Source: Chlamydoabsidia padenii (lineage: Eukaryota; Mucoromycota; Mucoromycetes; Mucorales; Cunninghamellaceae). From it: a DNA stretch of 64,000 bases. Shown piece by piece: positions 1 to 14,400 of the stretch. Below the pieces are notes generated by a model, which did not search any database, was not told the DNA's origin, and worked only from the letters and a program-made list of their open reading frames with translations. The stretch is taken from assembly GCA_025330725.1 (NCBI GenBank), contig JAIWND010000005.1:186001-250000 (forward strand), in the 5' to 3' direction. Position 1 is the stretch's first letter; every line of letters begins with the position of its first letter. Made by a program: the position numbers and the translations under genes.

Positions 1-3072
<3,072 letters not shown>

Positions 3073-5084
3073 ATGCAACAAGTAAGTCCCACACGAACTT
3101 TCATCCATCATGGCCATTGTATTCAGTAATCATCTTTGCCTTTTTTTTTTTAGGGCAACAGCACACATATCAACAACAAGAAGGTAAGAAGACAATGCTA
3201 TGTACTGGATCTGTGTTTACTCACCCTTCCTTTGAATATAGACGGAAGAAGTGGGTCCGATCTCCTTTGACGAAACATGGAAAGCTGTTGGCAGCCTCTC
3301 TCGACGTGGCAGTTTAGCACCAACTCTAAACGGCAACACCTCTAACAAACATAGTCCCGCAGCATCACCTACACCAAATTCATCCATCATCCCAGCTCGA
3401 CGATCTTCTCTTGATCCTATACAATGGGGATACTTTGGAGGGTTCCAATGGGAAACAACTGGCCTTTTTAACAATGAAACGCGCAAATCATCCTTCTCTC
3501 ACCCAACGGCAGTAACAATGGATGGCCCGACTTTGCATCAACGTCCATCCTACGACAACATTCTGTCCGTGCCCATGCTACCGGGGGTGTCAATGGAGCC
3601 CATCTATCGACAACAACGCAGCTTATCATTTTCGGTGGGCCAAGATCCGACTTTCTTTGGACACAACGACAATGTCAGCAATGATCTGGAACCTTATGGA
3701 TACAAGAACTCGTTGGCAATAATGGAAGAAGAAGAACATGAGGATATGATTCAAGATATGATCAATCAAGAATCAAATTCTGCACGGTGGCGCGCCCGAT
3801 CTCAATCCTCAGGCGCAGTATTTGGTTTAATGGCGATCTCTCAGCAGAATAATCTACTCAGTCGGCGACGTGGATCGGAACAACACGATGATTTGACTCT
3901 ACAGCAAAGACGGTCCTCTCGGTTTTTTGGTGGTATGGATGGATCTACTCATTTACCTGTGGCAGGTGCTCTGTCTGACCAGTCTACTTGTGCGTCAATG
4001 ACGATGATGAATCAGAAACAATTGGATGGTATGCAGCGCCGATCCTCTCTATCTCATGGTAGAGAATATATATTTCCTGACCAAAGGTAATGTAAAACAA
4101 TGTATGCGGGAAATAGGGTGACGGTTATATGATACTTACTTTTTTGGTGGTGGGAACTCTTTAATACATAGTTACAACCTGCTTCAACAACGCCGTCAAT
4201 CACGTACTCAACAAGCACATCACCCTCATCACATCCAGCAACTATCAGAAAAGTTGGAAAATACGAACCTTCGCCAAAATGACTCGATACACACACCATT
4301 ACCAGGGACAACATACAAACAACAAGTTGGTAACAACTACATGATCCAACAACCAGAGGAATACATTGATACATCTTCTCAACACCAAACCCGCCATACG
4401 ATCTCACCCAATAGCATATTCCAGGATACTGGCAAAGGCATCCCTCTACCACGACTGCCTCACTCTATACCTCTTTATGCGGTGGAATTCAAAGCGGGAC
4501 GAATGGATTACTTTTATGTGGCATCTGAGCCTCGGATTCCAGGTGGACAATTCCAAGTAGGCGATCTGGTGATTGTGGAAGGTGATCGTGGTAAGGATCT
4601 CGGCAAAGTGGCAATTCATAATCTAACTATAGACATGGTGGATCAGCTCATTACTCAAAAACAACAACAGGATGATATCAAACATGAACACAAACCCAAG
4701 GATACTTATATCAAGCGGCTTTATAGACTGGCCACTCGGAATGAAATCGATCTCTTAGTGGGAAAGGAACATGATGAAAAAATGGCATTGGAACATTGTC
4801 AAAGGAAAACAAAGATGTATCAGCTGCCTATGATTGTTGTGGATGCTGAATATCAATGGTAACTTTGGAATCGTTTTATTAACATGATCTATCACTGACC
4901 CCCCCCTTCTCTCTTTTTTTTTGTTTTAAGGGATCGTCGTAAACTGACCTTCTTCTTTGTCTCAAACCGCCGCATTGACTTTCGTGAACTGGTCCGCGAA
5001 CTATTCAAGCACTATAAAGCACGTATCTGGATGTGTGCTTCCAATTCAAATACTACCTTACCTCCCCATACATTACCATCCTAG
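3073..5084 (+). CDS. PSP1-domain protein
   Basis: Five exons give a 574-residue product: 3073-3081, 3154-3183, 3242-4086, 4172-4858 and 4931-5084. The first coding exon is only ATG CAA CAA. Total coding length is divisible by three and all junctions are GT..AG. The N-terminal half is low complexity, rich in Ser, Gln and Asn, with repeated basic-Ser patches (RRGS, RRSS) that look like phosphorylation sites. The C-terminal third is the conserved PSP1 region: YAVEFKAGRMDYFYVASE, then QVGDLVIVEGDRGKDLGKV, ending RKLTFFFVSNRRIDFRELVR and the LFKHYKARIWM block. Yeast Psp1 was found as a high-copy suppressor of DNA polymerase alpha defects; its biochemical role is unclear. The final exon falls exactly on the end of the domain, supporting completeness. 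CTF8 starts 122 bp after the stop. Confidence 0.9.
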
Positions 5085-5206
5085 TTTATTGTACCTATTC
5101 CCTTTCTCTCATTATCGGCGTTTGAAATAAAAAATATTTGATACCCGCTTCAACTGTTAAACTGTTTGATGTTGGAACTCTCTCTCTTCCTTCCACAAAA
5201 TATAAA

Positions 5207-5637
5207 ATGGTCCATGCTGTAATTCATTCTCTGGTAAACTCTGACAACAAACTTGATCTAATCCTACTTGAATTCCAAGGCAGCTTTCAAGGCACTAGCG
5301 ACTCGGTGAAAGGAATCAAGATTGGCGAAATCCATGTTGAAAAGGTAAAACACACAACCTGGTTGACTTTATTAAACTCACACACATTTGCTGGTAATAG
5401 GATAGTGCGTATGTTTTGATCGGACATCATCGTATTGAAGGGGTTCGCAAGAAACTGACGAAACCTTTGGCGGTGATTCACAAACAAGGACAACACATTG
5501 ATGCTATGGATCTGGATCAACAGGGCGCGACAGAATACAATGTCACAACGATCATCAGGGAAAAAATCATCTTTACCAACCGACCTCGATTGATTGTCAA
5601 GGAAAGTCTACGTGGACTGACCAAGATTGGTGGATGA
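5207..5637 (+). CDS. CTF8: Ctf8, alternative clamp-loader (RFC-Ctf18) subunit
   Basis: Two exons (5207-5344 and 5401-5637) encode 124 residues, close to the roughly 120 residues of the human protein. The start at 5207 gives MVHAVIHSLVNSDNKLDLIL, matching the usual beginning of the family; the longer upstream frame has no ATG and is treated as leader. Diagnostic blocks are LLEFQGSF, then YVLIGHHRIEGV with KKLTKPLAVI across the intron, and the C-terminal IIREKIIFTNRPRLIV. Ctf8 with Dcc1 and Ctf18 forms a nuclear alternative clamp loader acting on PCNA in sister-chromatid cohesion and fork checkpoint signalling. It sits in the same orientation directly behind the PSP1-family gene. Confidence 0.92.
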
Positions 5638-5838
5638 AATGCATTTAGAATAGTTAGATAGACAGTTATACCCCGTAATCAATAAACAGCAACAAATGTT
5701 TAAACTAATATCATATGTGTCTGTGGTGATAATCACTTTGGAGGGGGGTTTGATAAATAGGATTTTATTATACAAATAATAAGGGGACTATGGATACAGG
5801 AAAGATATACAGATACATATAAGAGTTGGGTTGAATGA

Positions 5839-7489
5839 CTAAAGCTTGTATATAAAGGTGGTATCTTGCTTATCTGTCATATCAAGATGGGCGTCAGTTT
5901 TTTCAGCTTGATAAAGGTTTTGACATCGTTGCTTGTTGGTACGTTTCATAAAAAAGAGCGTACCCACCTTACTAAGCACCACGACCACATTACCAGCCGC
6001 AAACACAATCATACCAGTACGATAGATCGGAGCTTCATTATCCAACATAACCAAGGGACTGACAAAGCTAACAAATGTGTAGGCGACCATGACCGAGGCA
6101 TTGTACCAAATCTATCCATAAAACCTTCCAAGTTAACCAAGCCCTTTCTTTTTTCTTTTACTTTTTTGGAATAACCTGATACATTGTTTGCCACGATGGT
6201 CAGTAACATGACATAAGATCCATTGAATCCCCAAGCAAGATAATAACCCAATAACTTGATAGCTGTGTGAGGCAAACAGGCCAAAAGAATACATCCTATA
6301 GTTGAAATCCCGCCACAAGTGATGGTGGCCAATGACATATTGTTGGTTTTCCTATGAATGATGACAGCCAGTAATACAAACAATGCAGATATAGTCGCAC
6401 TAGGAATTTGTAACAAGATGGCATTAAGAGACTTATAAAAGAGAATGAGATTAGGGTGGGCATGATTCTTGTGTTACCTGAAATCCAAGGGTGGCGACAA
6501 AAAGGGTGCTAAATACCACTAGACCACCATTGGATAGACTATTACAAAAAGTGGCCAAGATGACCAAATAGAAGTGGACCTCTTTGATGGCTTCTCAATA
6601 ATGTGATACTTTAACCGTTCGTTCCATAACCACCGCATTGTCCTGAGTTCGTTCTTCTACAATTATTTTTTCTTCTGCAGGTAGTCGGAGTAGTTTCGAG
6701 TGAGGATGGTCGACCAAGAAGAATAAAGTGGAAATACCGATCATTAGAGTGAGAATCCCAAATACTAGATAGATCCTATAATCAAGAATTGTTTAGTTTA
6801 ATAAAATAGAGCTTTTTTTTTTCATTTTACCATCTCCATGCACCGTCCAAATAAGTCACACCATACGAGATAAGTGCGGCAAATATAGTATCAGATCCAT
6901 TAGACATCCATAAGAATCCAAAACAAGCACTTTATTCTTGACGCCTACTGAAAAAAAAAAAAATGTCAATCCCGACCCTCCATTCTTCTTTTTTTCTTTT
7001 TCTCCTACCTGTATAAAGAATTGAGAATGATGTAGAGACATGGATGATGTGCCTGCTTCAAAAATACCCAACAAGACCCGGCAAACTACCAGTTGAGTGA
7101 TATTTTGGTGCAATGCAGTACATCCCACAGAAATACCCTAGAGAATAAGAAGAGTGTCAAGGTACAGTCGAATAGGGAATCGTTGAATCAAGTAATTGTT
7201 GGGGAGTTGGAAGAAAATGAAGCCAATGTAAAAGACAGAGTTCAAAAGACCTGTATTGACCTTGACTGGTGTTGGTGTCAGTTAACATGCCCAAGACTGC
7301 AGCGAGGGAAAGGCTGGATTTGTCGGCAAACTGAATAAACACAATCAACCAGACAAAAGGTAAAAGCGTCCAGTTGAGTTTCTTGACGTACCGCTTTTCA
7401 GCTTCAGATTTATGGGTATGAGTAGGTGGTGAGTCTTCTTCGGTTGCACGTTCGATATGTTGGAATTCCGTTTGTTGTTTGTATTCCAT
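5839..7489 (-). pseudogene. Decayed copy of an allantoate/nicotinate-type (ACS family) MFS permease
   Basis: The frame opens at 7489 (MEYKQQTEFQHIERATEED) and reads like the intact neighbour at 8373-10318. Common blocks include KLNWTLLPFVWLIVFIQFADK, LPNNYLIQRFP, LLGIFEAG, NNVSGYSKK and the shared tail EKTDAHLDMTDKQDTTFIYKL. Aligned to the neighbour, several lesions appear. A one-base insertion lies near 7250-7253, just after the QY pair. TAG at 7138-7140 replaces the Trp of LWGI. TAA at 6932-6934 replaces the Gln of the RRxEQSA block. TGA at 6595-6597 lies in the central loop before EAIKE. Introns near 6792-6834, 6420-6478 and 6110-6165 still have normal borders. The end of the gene is open and well preserved, so decay looks recent. 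Alternative: sequencing or assembly errors, but four lesions make that unlikely. Confidence 0.78.
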
Positions 7490-8372
7490 TGTAATGAAGA
7501 AGAAGAAAGAAATAAAGAAAGCCAAAAAAAAAAAAAAAAAGGAAGAAAGAGGGAAAAATGATTCCGGGAAAAATGGAAATTTTATAGGCGTCGGGATTTG
7601 AATCTATTGTTCATTCTGGAGAACCAACAATTCGGAATGAGGTTTTTGCATGAACAATCAACCACAACTATCTCAAGTTCACACGATATCAATGGTTTTG
7701 TTATATTAATTCTCTTGATGGTTTGAATGGCTAAAAATCTATTTCGACAGGAAACTTTCAATTAGTTCATTACCTTACTCCAGGTATGTGTAACCTTAAT
7801 TTGGAAGAGACCCTGAAGTGGTCATTTTCCAATTTAACGGGATCCCATTTGACAGGATTCGTCACCATCATAACTACTTGTCAACTTTATTATTTTCTCA
7901 AAGGAGACATTATGACCATCGAAAAAAGAGAAAAGTTTGATTCGAACGTACCTTTTTTTTTCCCCCATCCTAATATGAGAATAACGTTTAGTGCCAACCT
8001 TTTTTACACATACCCTACTTGGAGATGATAATCACCGACAAGATCTGATTGGGTTACAAGAACTATATTGGTTTTTGGGGACCTACTTTCCAGAGATGCT
8101 GGCAATGTAATTAAAGTAATTCGAACATGCACGTAGTGGAGTTATATTCAAATCCCGATGCTGTCTTTTTTTTTTTTTTTACATAAAGTTACCATGGACA
8201 CTACTGATACATACTAGATCTATTTACATATCAAAGGGTCAAACAATTACATAATTAAAATACAGTAGTTTATTTGAGTTATCAAAAGGTGGATATACGG
8301 CTTACACCGATTTAATTGTAATAATAATAGTAAAAAGTCTACATATCTATTAGTTCTATAATAAAGCTATTT
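7490..8372. other. Intergenic region between the two MFS copies
   Basis: No gene is supported. It contains a run of A at about 7525-7541 near the pseudogene start, an exact CGGGATTTGAA at 7592-7602, and a T run at about 8167-8180. Short frames are not conserved-looking. Confidence 0.5.
7592..7602 (+). promoter_or_regulatory. CGGGATTTGAA motif, exact copy 2
   Basis: Located 103 bp upstream of the start codon of the minus-strand MFS pseudogene, so in that gene's direction it reads TTCAAATCCCG. Confidence 0.45.
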
Positions 8373-10318
8373 CTACAAACGGTAAACAAAGTTGACATCT
8401 TGACGGTCAGTGTAATCCAAATTGGGGTCAGTCTTTTCTGATGAACGCAGATCCTTTCGTTTGTTGTTAGTACTAAGCATAGACCAACGAATGAAGAGAA
8501 GCAGGAGAATGATCATAACGTTGACCACAAAAAAGACGATGATACCAACCATCATTGATTCTGCCATGACCAAAGGACCGATGAAGTTTCCCAGGGTATT
8601 GGCGACTACAATTCCACTATTATAAGTGACCTATTTGAAATATAAAAGTGATTAGATACATTTATTATTATCAATGTGCTTTTACCTTTTTAGTGTAACC
8701 AGAAACATTGTTACCAACAATAGTGATCATCATGGCCATACCAGCAGTACCAGCCCAAGTGAGGTAATACCCAGCCAATTTCGCACCATTACTTTCGGTA
8801 GCCAGTAGAATAATAAGACCAATTAGGGAAATAAATGTCGAAAAGATCGCAGTGTAAATCGTTTGATTAAATCTTCGTGAGAGGAAGATGGCGATAAAGA
8901 TAAAAAGGACACTGGCTGCTCCACTGGGGATTTGTAACAGAATGGATTGTTCACTCTATAAAATTAGAAAAAGTATGAGATTAGTACATGATATATACAA
9001 ATTACATTCTTTCCTATTGTCACTTACATTAAAACCCAGACCTTGGACCAAGATAACAGCATAAGATATCATACCACCATTTTCCATATTGTTAAAGAGT
9101 ACAGCCAGGCAAATACACCAAAAGCGAGGTTCCTTTAGAGCTTCAAAAATTTGGTCCTTCTTGATCTTTTTAGACTTGACCACCATATTGTCGTTCGTTC
9201 GTTGTCGAATGATCTCCCGTTCAGTGTCGGTTAATCGAAGCAGTCTTGAAGTTGGTTTATCAATAAGAAGGAAGAAGACAGCAATACCAAGGGCAATAGT
9301 GGACACACCAAAGATTAGATAAGACCTATTTAAAACAACAAGAGTATATAAAGTGAGTGACACTGAGAGTAATTCATCTAAGAAGAGTCGAGTCAACTTA
9401 CCAGCGCCAGGCACGCCAACCACCTACGTAATCCAAAGTCTGGACAATACCAAAACCAATAGCAGCACCAACGGATGTGCCACTACCAGAAGAGATTAGT
9501 ATAAAGCCAAATACTGCTGATTGTTCGGATCGTCGGTAGAGAGAGTTGAGGATAATGTACAAGATTGGATTTGAACCAGCTTCAAGTAAACTATTGGGAA
9601 AGAAAGAAAAAAGTTTCAGGATTACAATCAGATCGGGATTTAAATGTCCTGTCATTTTTGAAAGAAAGGTTGACTTACCCCAAAAGAAAACGAACAGCCA
9701 TCAACTGTTGAAAGTTCTTTACCAAACAAGTGGTAGATACCACAATACCCCAAAGGAAGATTAGAACACCCAAGTATCTAGACAATGGTAGTCGCTGAAT
9801 GAGGATATTATTTGGCACTGGGGGTAAAAAAAAAAAAAAGAAAAGAAAAGAATGAATAGAAGACGGGGTTTAAACATTAGTGAGCTGGTATTAAAAATTC
9901 ATGCAAACGTTCTCTTTTTCTTTACCTTGGTAGACGAGGTAGCCCAGATAAATGACAGATGATGCCCAACTGTATTGTGATTTATTTATATGTGTATCTG
10001 GGAGTAGACCTGTACCAGCTGCCACACTTAGAATTGTTTTATCGATAAACTATATAAACATAAAGTTAAAAAGAGATCTTTTTTTTTTTTTTTTGACATT
10101 TATTTCAATGTTACCTGTACAAAAACAATGGCCCAAACCAGTGGTAACAAAGTCCATGATAACTTTTTGACAAGACGTTTTTCATCTTCAGAGTATTGGA
10201 AATCTTTAGGATTAGGATTATCTTCTGAGCGAAAAGAATCAGTCGGGCTTTGAGCCTCTTCATCCATGTGGACTTCATTCTTCTTATGTTCAATGGTGAT
10301 AGATGTCGGTTTTGACAT
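8373..10318 (-). CDS. MFS permease, allantoate/nicotinate-type anion:cation symporter (Dal5/Tna1-like)
   Basis: Starts at the ATG at 10316-10318 (MSKPTSITIEHKKNEVHMDE) and ends at TAG 8373-8375. Seven or so exons join cleanly. An acidic cytosolic N-terminus precedes KKLSWTLLPLVWAIVFVQ (TM1), then FIDKTILSVAAGTGLLPDTH, VPNNILIQRLP (loop after TM2) and RFLLGLLEAGSNP. The central loop ends IIRQRTNDNMVVKSKKIKKD, and TM10-12 include GNNVSGYTKK. About twelve hydrophobic segments are visible, as usual for the ACS family, which imports small organic anions such as allantoate, nicotinate or pantothenate across the plasma membrane. Substrate cannot be read from sequence. Two variants of the CGGGATTTAAA motif lie in its introns (9636-9646, 9864-9874). 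It is the intact partner of the decayed copy downstream. Confidence 0.88.
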
Positions 10319-11542
10319 GATATAGAGAGGAATATATACAGGTAACTAGAGAAAGGAAAAGAAAAAAGAAAAAGAAACAGAGACCCTTTCCCCACTCATT
10401 TTATACTCTATCCCATTCAAAAAGCCAGTTTCTAGATGTGTTACATCATATTTCTATATAGATCCAGTATGGCATAAGATATGCCGCAACAGTGACACTC
10501 CATGCCTTGTTTGGATAAAAGTGAGCGACTGGAGATTGAATTCCCGAGATCCCGGTAAACTATATGTGGGGTAAAATGAGGGGGGGGGAGCATTGTTTCC
10601 TTGCTTTGAGCAAGAAATGACTCTTGGCAAAGCAATCTTTTTTTCACACCTATCAAAAACATGTGTAAGCATCGATGCTCGGATTGGTCCGCAGGTTCCA
10701 CAATGAATTTTTAAAGTGGGGTATGGAGAAATAAAGAAGCCGTCAATATCGGGATTAGGCTTGAAATGTCATTAGTGGTTTACCCATCTCATCAAAAAGA
10801 TTGGTATTGTTCCCTTGGATTAATTAACAGCCATTTATGAATTGCAATACCCCCCTCCCATCAAACTATACTTTAGAAAAGCACTAAATACATTGTCCGA
10901 ATAATGGGAGATGGCGACCATTGGATTAGTGTGGGGGATTTTTTCCAGCGGGGTTTAAACTTTGACAGATCCAAATACGGTGTATTACTCATGTCACTCA
11001 TAACAAACAAGTGATGCAGTATGCGTCGAACAATACACGATTGTTGTATCTGACTAGATTTATTATTCTTTTTTTATTTATTTTATTAACCTGAATCGTT
11101 GTGATACGAGCATCTTTGTCGTTCCTGCGTTTGATGATAGGCACAGAGATGTATCATGATCGCCCAACCTCCTTACCCTCTTTGTATGATTGATGACTTT
11201 TTCATTATTTATTGTTGTCTTTAATGTTAGGTAAAAGTATAATCATAGTTTGATTTTTAGTAGTTTCACTTTATCAAAAGATGATATCATGTCTTTTTCA
11301 TCGGCTTCGCAAAGGCACAAAGAAGTGGGTGAGGGTTCAACCTAGGTCGGGATTTCAATTTCTTGATTTTTTACCCACATAACTGGAACCCTTTTTCTTT
11401 TTCTTTCTTTCTTCTTCAATTCTTCTTCACCCATTTTGATATCTGCATATATTCATTCTTCTTCTTCTTCTTCTTCTTCTTCTTCTTCATATACATACAT
11501 ACATATATACATATACTTGACTAACTTTTACGAATTCCAACC
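10319..11542. other. Intergenic region, 1.2 kb, between divergent MFS permease and sorting nexin genes
   Basis: No gene is supported. Variants of the recurrent motif occur at 10536-10546 (TTGAATTCCCG), 10949-10959 (CGGGGTTTAAA) and 11348-11358 (CGGGATTTCAA). The last is 185 bp upstream of the sorting nexin start. A CTT repeat spans about 11456-11488, and a TA-rich stretch follows just before the start codon. Confidence 0.5.
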
Positions 11543-13635
11543 ATGACTTTATACAATACACCAACTCCTTGCAACTGCCCCATCAATCGACTATTATCCA
11601 ACCAGGATGCTTTTATCTACATCACCGGTACACAGAAACAATCCGATACTCCAGCTGGTAAATCATATGTAGCTTACAATATTCGACTTGGGGTAAGGAA
11701 AAAAGCAATATAGTACTGTAGTATATGAATGGGACTATTAACTCACACAGACCACTCTTCTATTTATGGACAAAACAACAATAACAATCTGGGCAGAATA
11801 CGGAAACAAAACATAGGTATAGCGAATTCGAGTCTCTGTGCAAATCCTTCACCAAACTATATCCGACCGTCATTGTACCGCCAATACCCGAAAAACACTC
11901 TATAGGTAATAAGATGGGGAAAGACAGTAGGAAGGAATCTGGTGGGAAAAGGTAATTAACTAGTCTATTTGTTTTGATACTATTGTTTACTCTAGTGGAC
12001 TATGCTGCTTTGCAAACACGAGTGAAGGATGACTTGCCCATGGTGGAAAAACGAAAACGAATGCTACAGACTTTTTTAAATCGGGTTGCCAAGCATCCCG
12101 TTCTTGGCCATGATCATGTTTTTCATCGCTTCTTGGAAAGTGGTGTACCTTGGGTAAAGACAAAGTAGAGCCATGTATATATGACTAGACTTGATATCAT
12201 TTACCAACTCACTCTTTTATCTCCTTCAGTCTGATGTCCTTCACTCACCTCCTTTATCTGTTTTGCCAAGAAACCCATTACAACGAACATTCAACAATCA
12301 ATCAAGTAAAAACCATGGTATGACAAATCCTGTTTTGGCTAGCCACTTGGTCCCTGTGCCTTCCTCTGCCTATCTCTTAAAACATCCTGATTCGAAATTT
12401 GAAGAATCTGAACAATATACATATCGGGTGGCAAACTATATGAACAATCATCTCGAAAAAAGTCAACGAAAGGTGATCCGTCGCTTAGGTGGTAAGTCGA
12501 TAATGGGAGAGGAGGGGATCTTGATCAATGAATTTATCTCATACTTTTTTAGAATTGGCCAATGATTACGCCGAACTTGGTGCTGTATATAATGGATTTA
12601 GTCTGAACGAAGAAGGCCAGGTGGCAAATGCAATTGAAAAGATTGGTCAAGCAGTGGATGCATCCTACTCGAACACAGGGGAAATGGTAACAAACTAATA
12701 ATAAAAAAAAAAAAAAAAAAAGAACCATGACTCACTCATTTGTGTGTGTATTTACTCATAGGTGACGATGTTGGAAGGTGATTTTGCCGAGCCAATACAA
12801 GAATATGCCCAGTTTGCACAAACAATCAAACAAGTCCTCAAATTTAGACACATGAAACATGCTCAGGTGGAAATGATAGAAGGGTCTTTGAAAAACAAAA
12901 AGGAAAACTTGCAAACACTTCAGGAAATGGAGGGGGAATTACGACGACTTGAAGAAGCCATTGCACAGGAACACACTATCGGTCGGAATGCGGTGAATAT
13001 TGATGAACTCAACAATGGAATGGTGGATGCTGATGGGAATAGAATATCAAACAACTCTGAATCAAATAGCATGACTGACAGTCCCTATCAACAACAACAA
13101 CCACTACCACCTTCAAATCCAATTGCTTCTTCAAAACGTTATTCTCGGTATGGTTGGTCTGGACCGATGCAAATGGTGAATGCCGTAGGACATACTTTAC
13201 AAGGTTTGATTGATGTGGATCCTGTGGCGACTCGGCGTAATCAGATTGGGAAAACAAAAGATGCTATTGTAGTGGTAATTACAAGGGGGGAAAGAAGAAG
13301 AAGAAGAAGTGGTATCAACTCTAACGTTTATTTGTTATTATCATTATTATAGCTGGAAGAAGCATTAAAACTCACCCGTGACGATTTGGCCGGTATATCT
13401 AACGATGTCCAAGTTGATTTAGATCGATTTCAACAAGAGAAGACCCGAGACTTGAAGGATATGCTGCTTGCCTATGCCAGAGCTCATATACGCTATTGTC
13501 AACAGGTAACAAGACAGATCTCATTCAAACATGTGCTAACTCTCATCCGTCTTTTTTTATTTTTTTATACAACAGAATCTCGAATCATGGCAAGAAGTCA
13601 AGAATGAAATTAACCAAATCCCTGATCAATTGTAG
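11543..13635 (+). CDS. Sorting nexin of the Snx41/Atg20 family (PX-BAR)
   Basis: Starts at 11543 (MTLYNTPTPCNCPINRLLSN). Early exons are 11543-11692, 11797-11905 and 11996-12153. The next begins at 12230, and the last ends at TAG 13633-13635. The PX domain is clear: AYNIRLG, then KHRYSEFESLCKSFTKLYP (phosphoinositide-binding RYSEF), IVPPIPEKHS, and MLQTFLNRVAKHPVLGHDHV with FHRFLE. The C-terminal half is helical and charged (EGDFAEPIQEYAQFAQTIKQ, then KNKKENLQTLQEMEGELRRL), as expected for a BAR-type dimer. A Gln/Pro/Ser linker sits inside it, as in Atg20/Snx41. These proteins bind PI3P on endosomes with Snx4 and serve recycling and selective autophagy. Separating Snx41 from Atg20 is not possible here. 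Confidence 0.88.
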
Positions 13636-14400
13636 GATTCCCTTTTTAGTAGCTGTTGTTTTGTACTATCCCTCGCATGCATTTTGACACATCTATAGTT
13701 GTATTCCCCTTTTTAACTTTACTATGGTTTACCCTCCCTTCCTCCTTTGTAGTTACTTTAATAAAATGTATGTTGTTTTTATACCGTTTATAATATATAT
13801 AAGTGGCTGTGATGTTTATTATCACATTGATCCGACTTTATGTGGGTGTCGAATGATTTGTCATGTAGTCCTGCTATAGTATATTTTTATGAATCATATC
13901 TTCAACTTGTAATAGCATTAACATGTCTTCACAGGGTATCTAATGCAATAGTAAAACCTACACAAAACAAACAGAGTACATTGATGCCTATGCGGGATTT
14001 AAACATTATGGTTTTCTATCCATGCCGCATAATGTTACACCACAAAGATCATACACCAAAACCAGTTTATAAAAACGGTCAGGGCTATACAATGAAGTAA
14101 ATACCAAGTTATGCAAAGCCTAAATAGAAACATGTTTGTACTCAACTGGGTAATTATATATATCATAGAAAGGTATGTCACTATTAAAGACGTTACATAA
14201 ATACATTATTTTGCATTGATCGGAGTTTATTGTAACCCCGCCATCATTACAATAAAACTGGTACATAAAGTTTATTAATAATTATATATAAAAGAGTCAA
14301 CAAATAACTACACAACTATATGACATCAAACAAAAGGGAAGTATAAAACGGGGTAGGGGAGGTTATATTATATATACTGTAAAGTAAACACCAGCACCAA
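13636..14400. other. Intergenic region between convergent genes
   Basis: Holds the 3' flanks of the sorting nexin and PMA1. AATAAA-like signals occur near 13760 on the plus strand. CGGGATTTAAA lies at 13993-14003. No coding region is supported. Confidence 0.5.

Noticed and set aside
5138..5206. Longer Ctf8 beginning at TTG 5138
   Set aside because: The internal ATG gives the exact family N-terminus and normal length.
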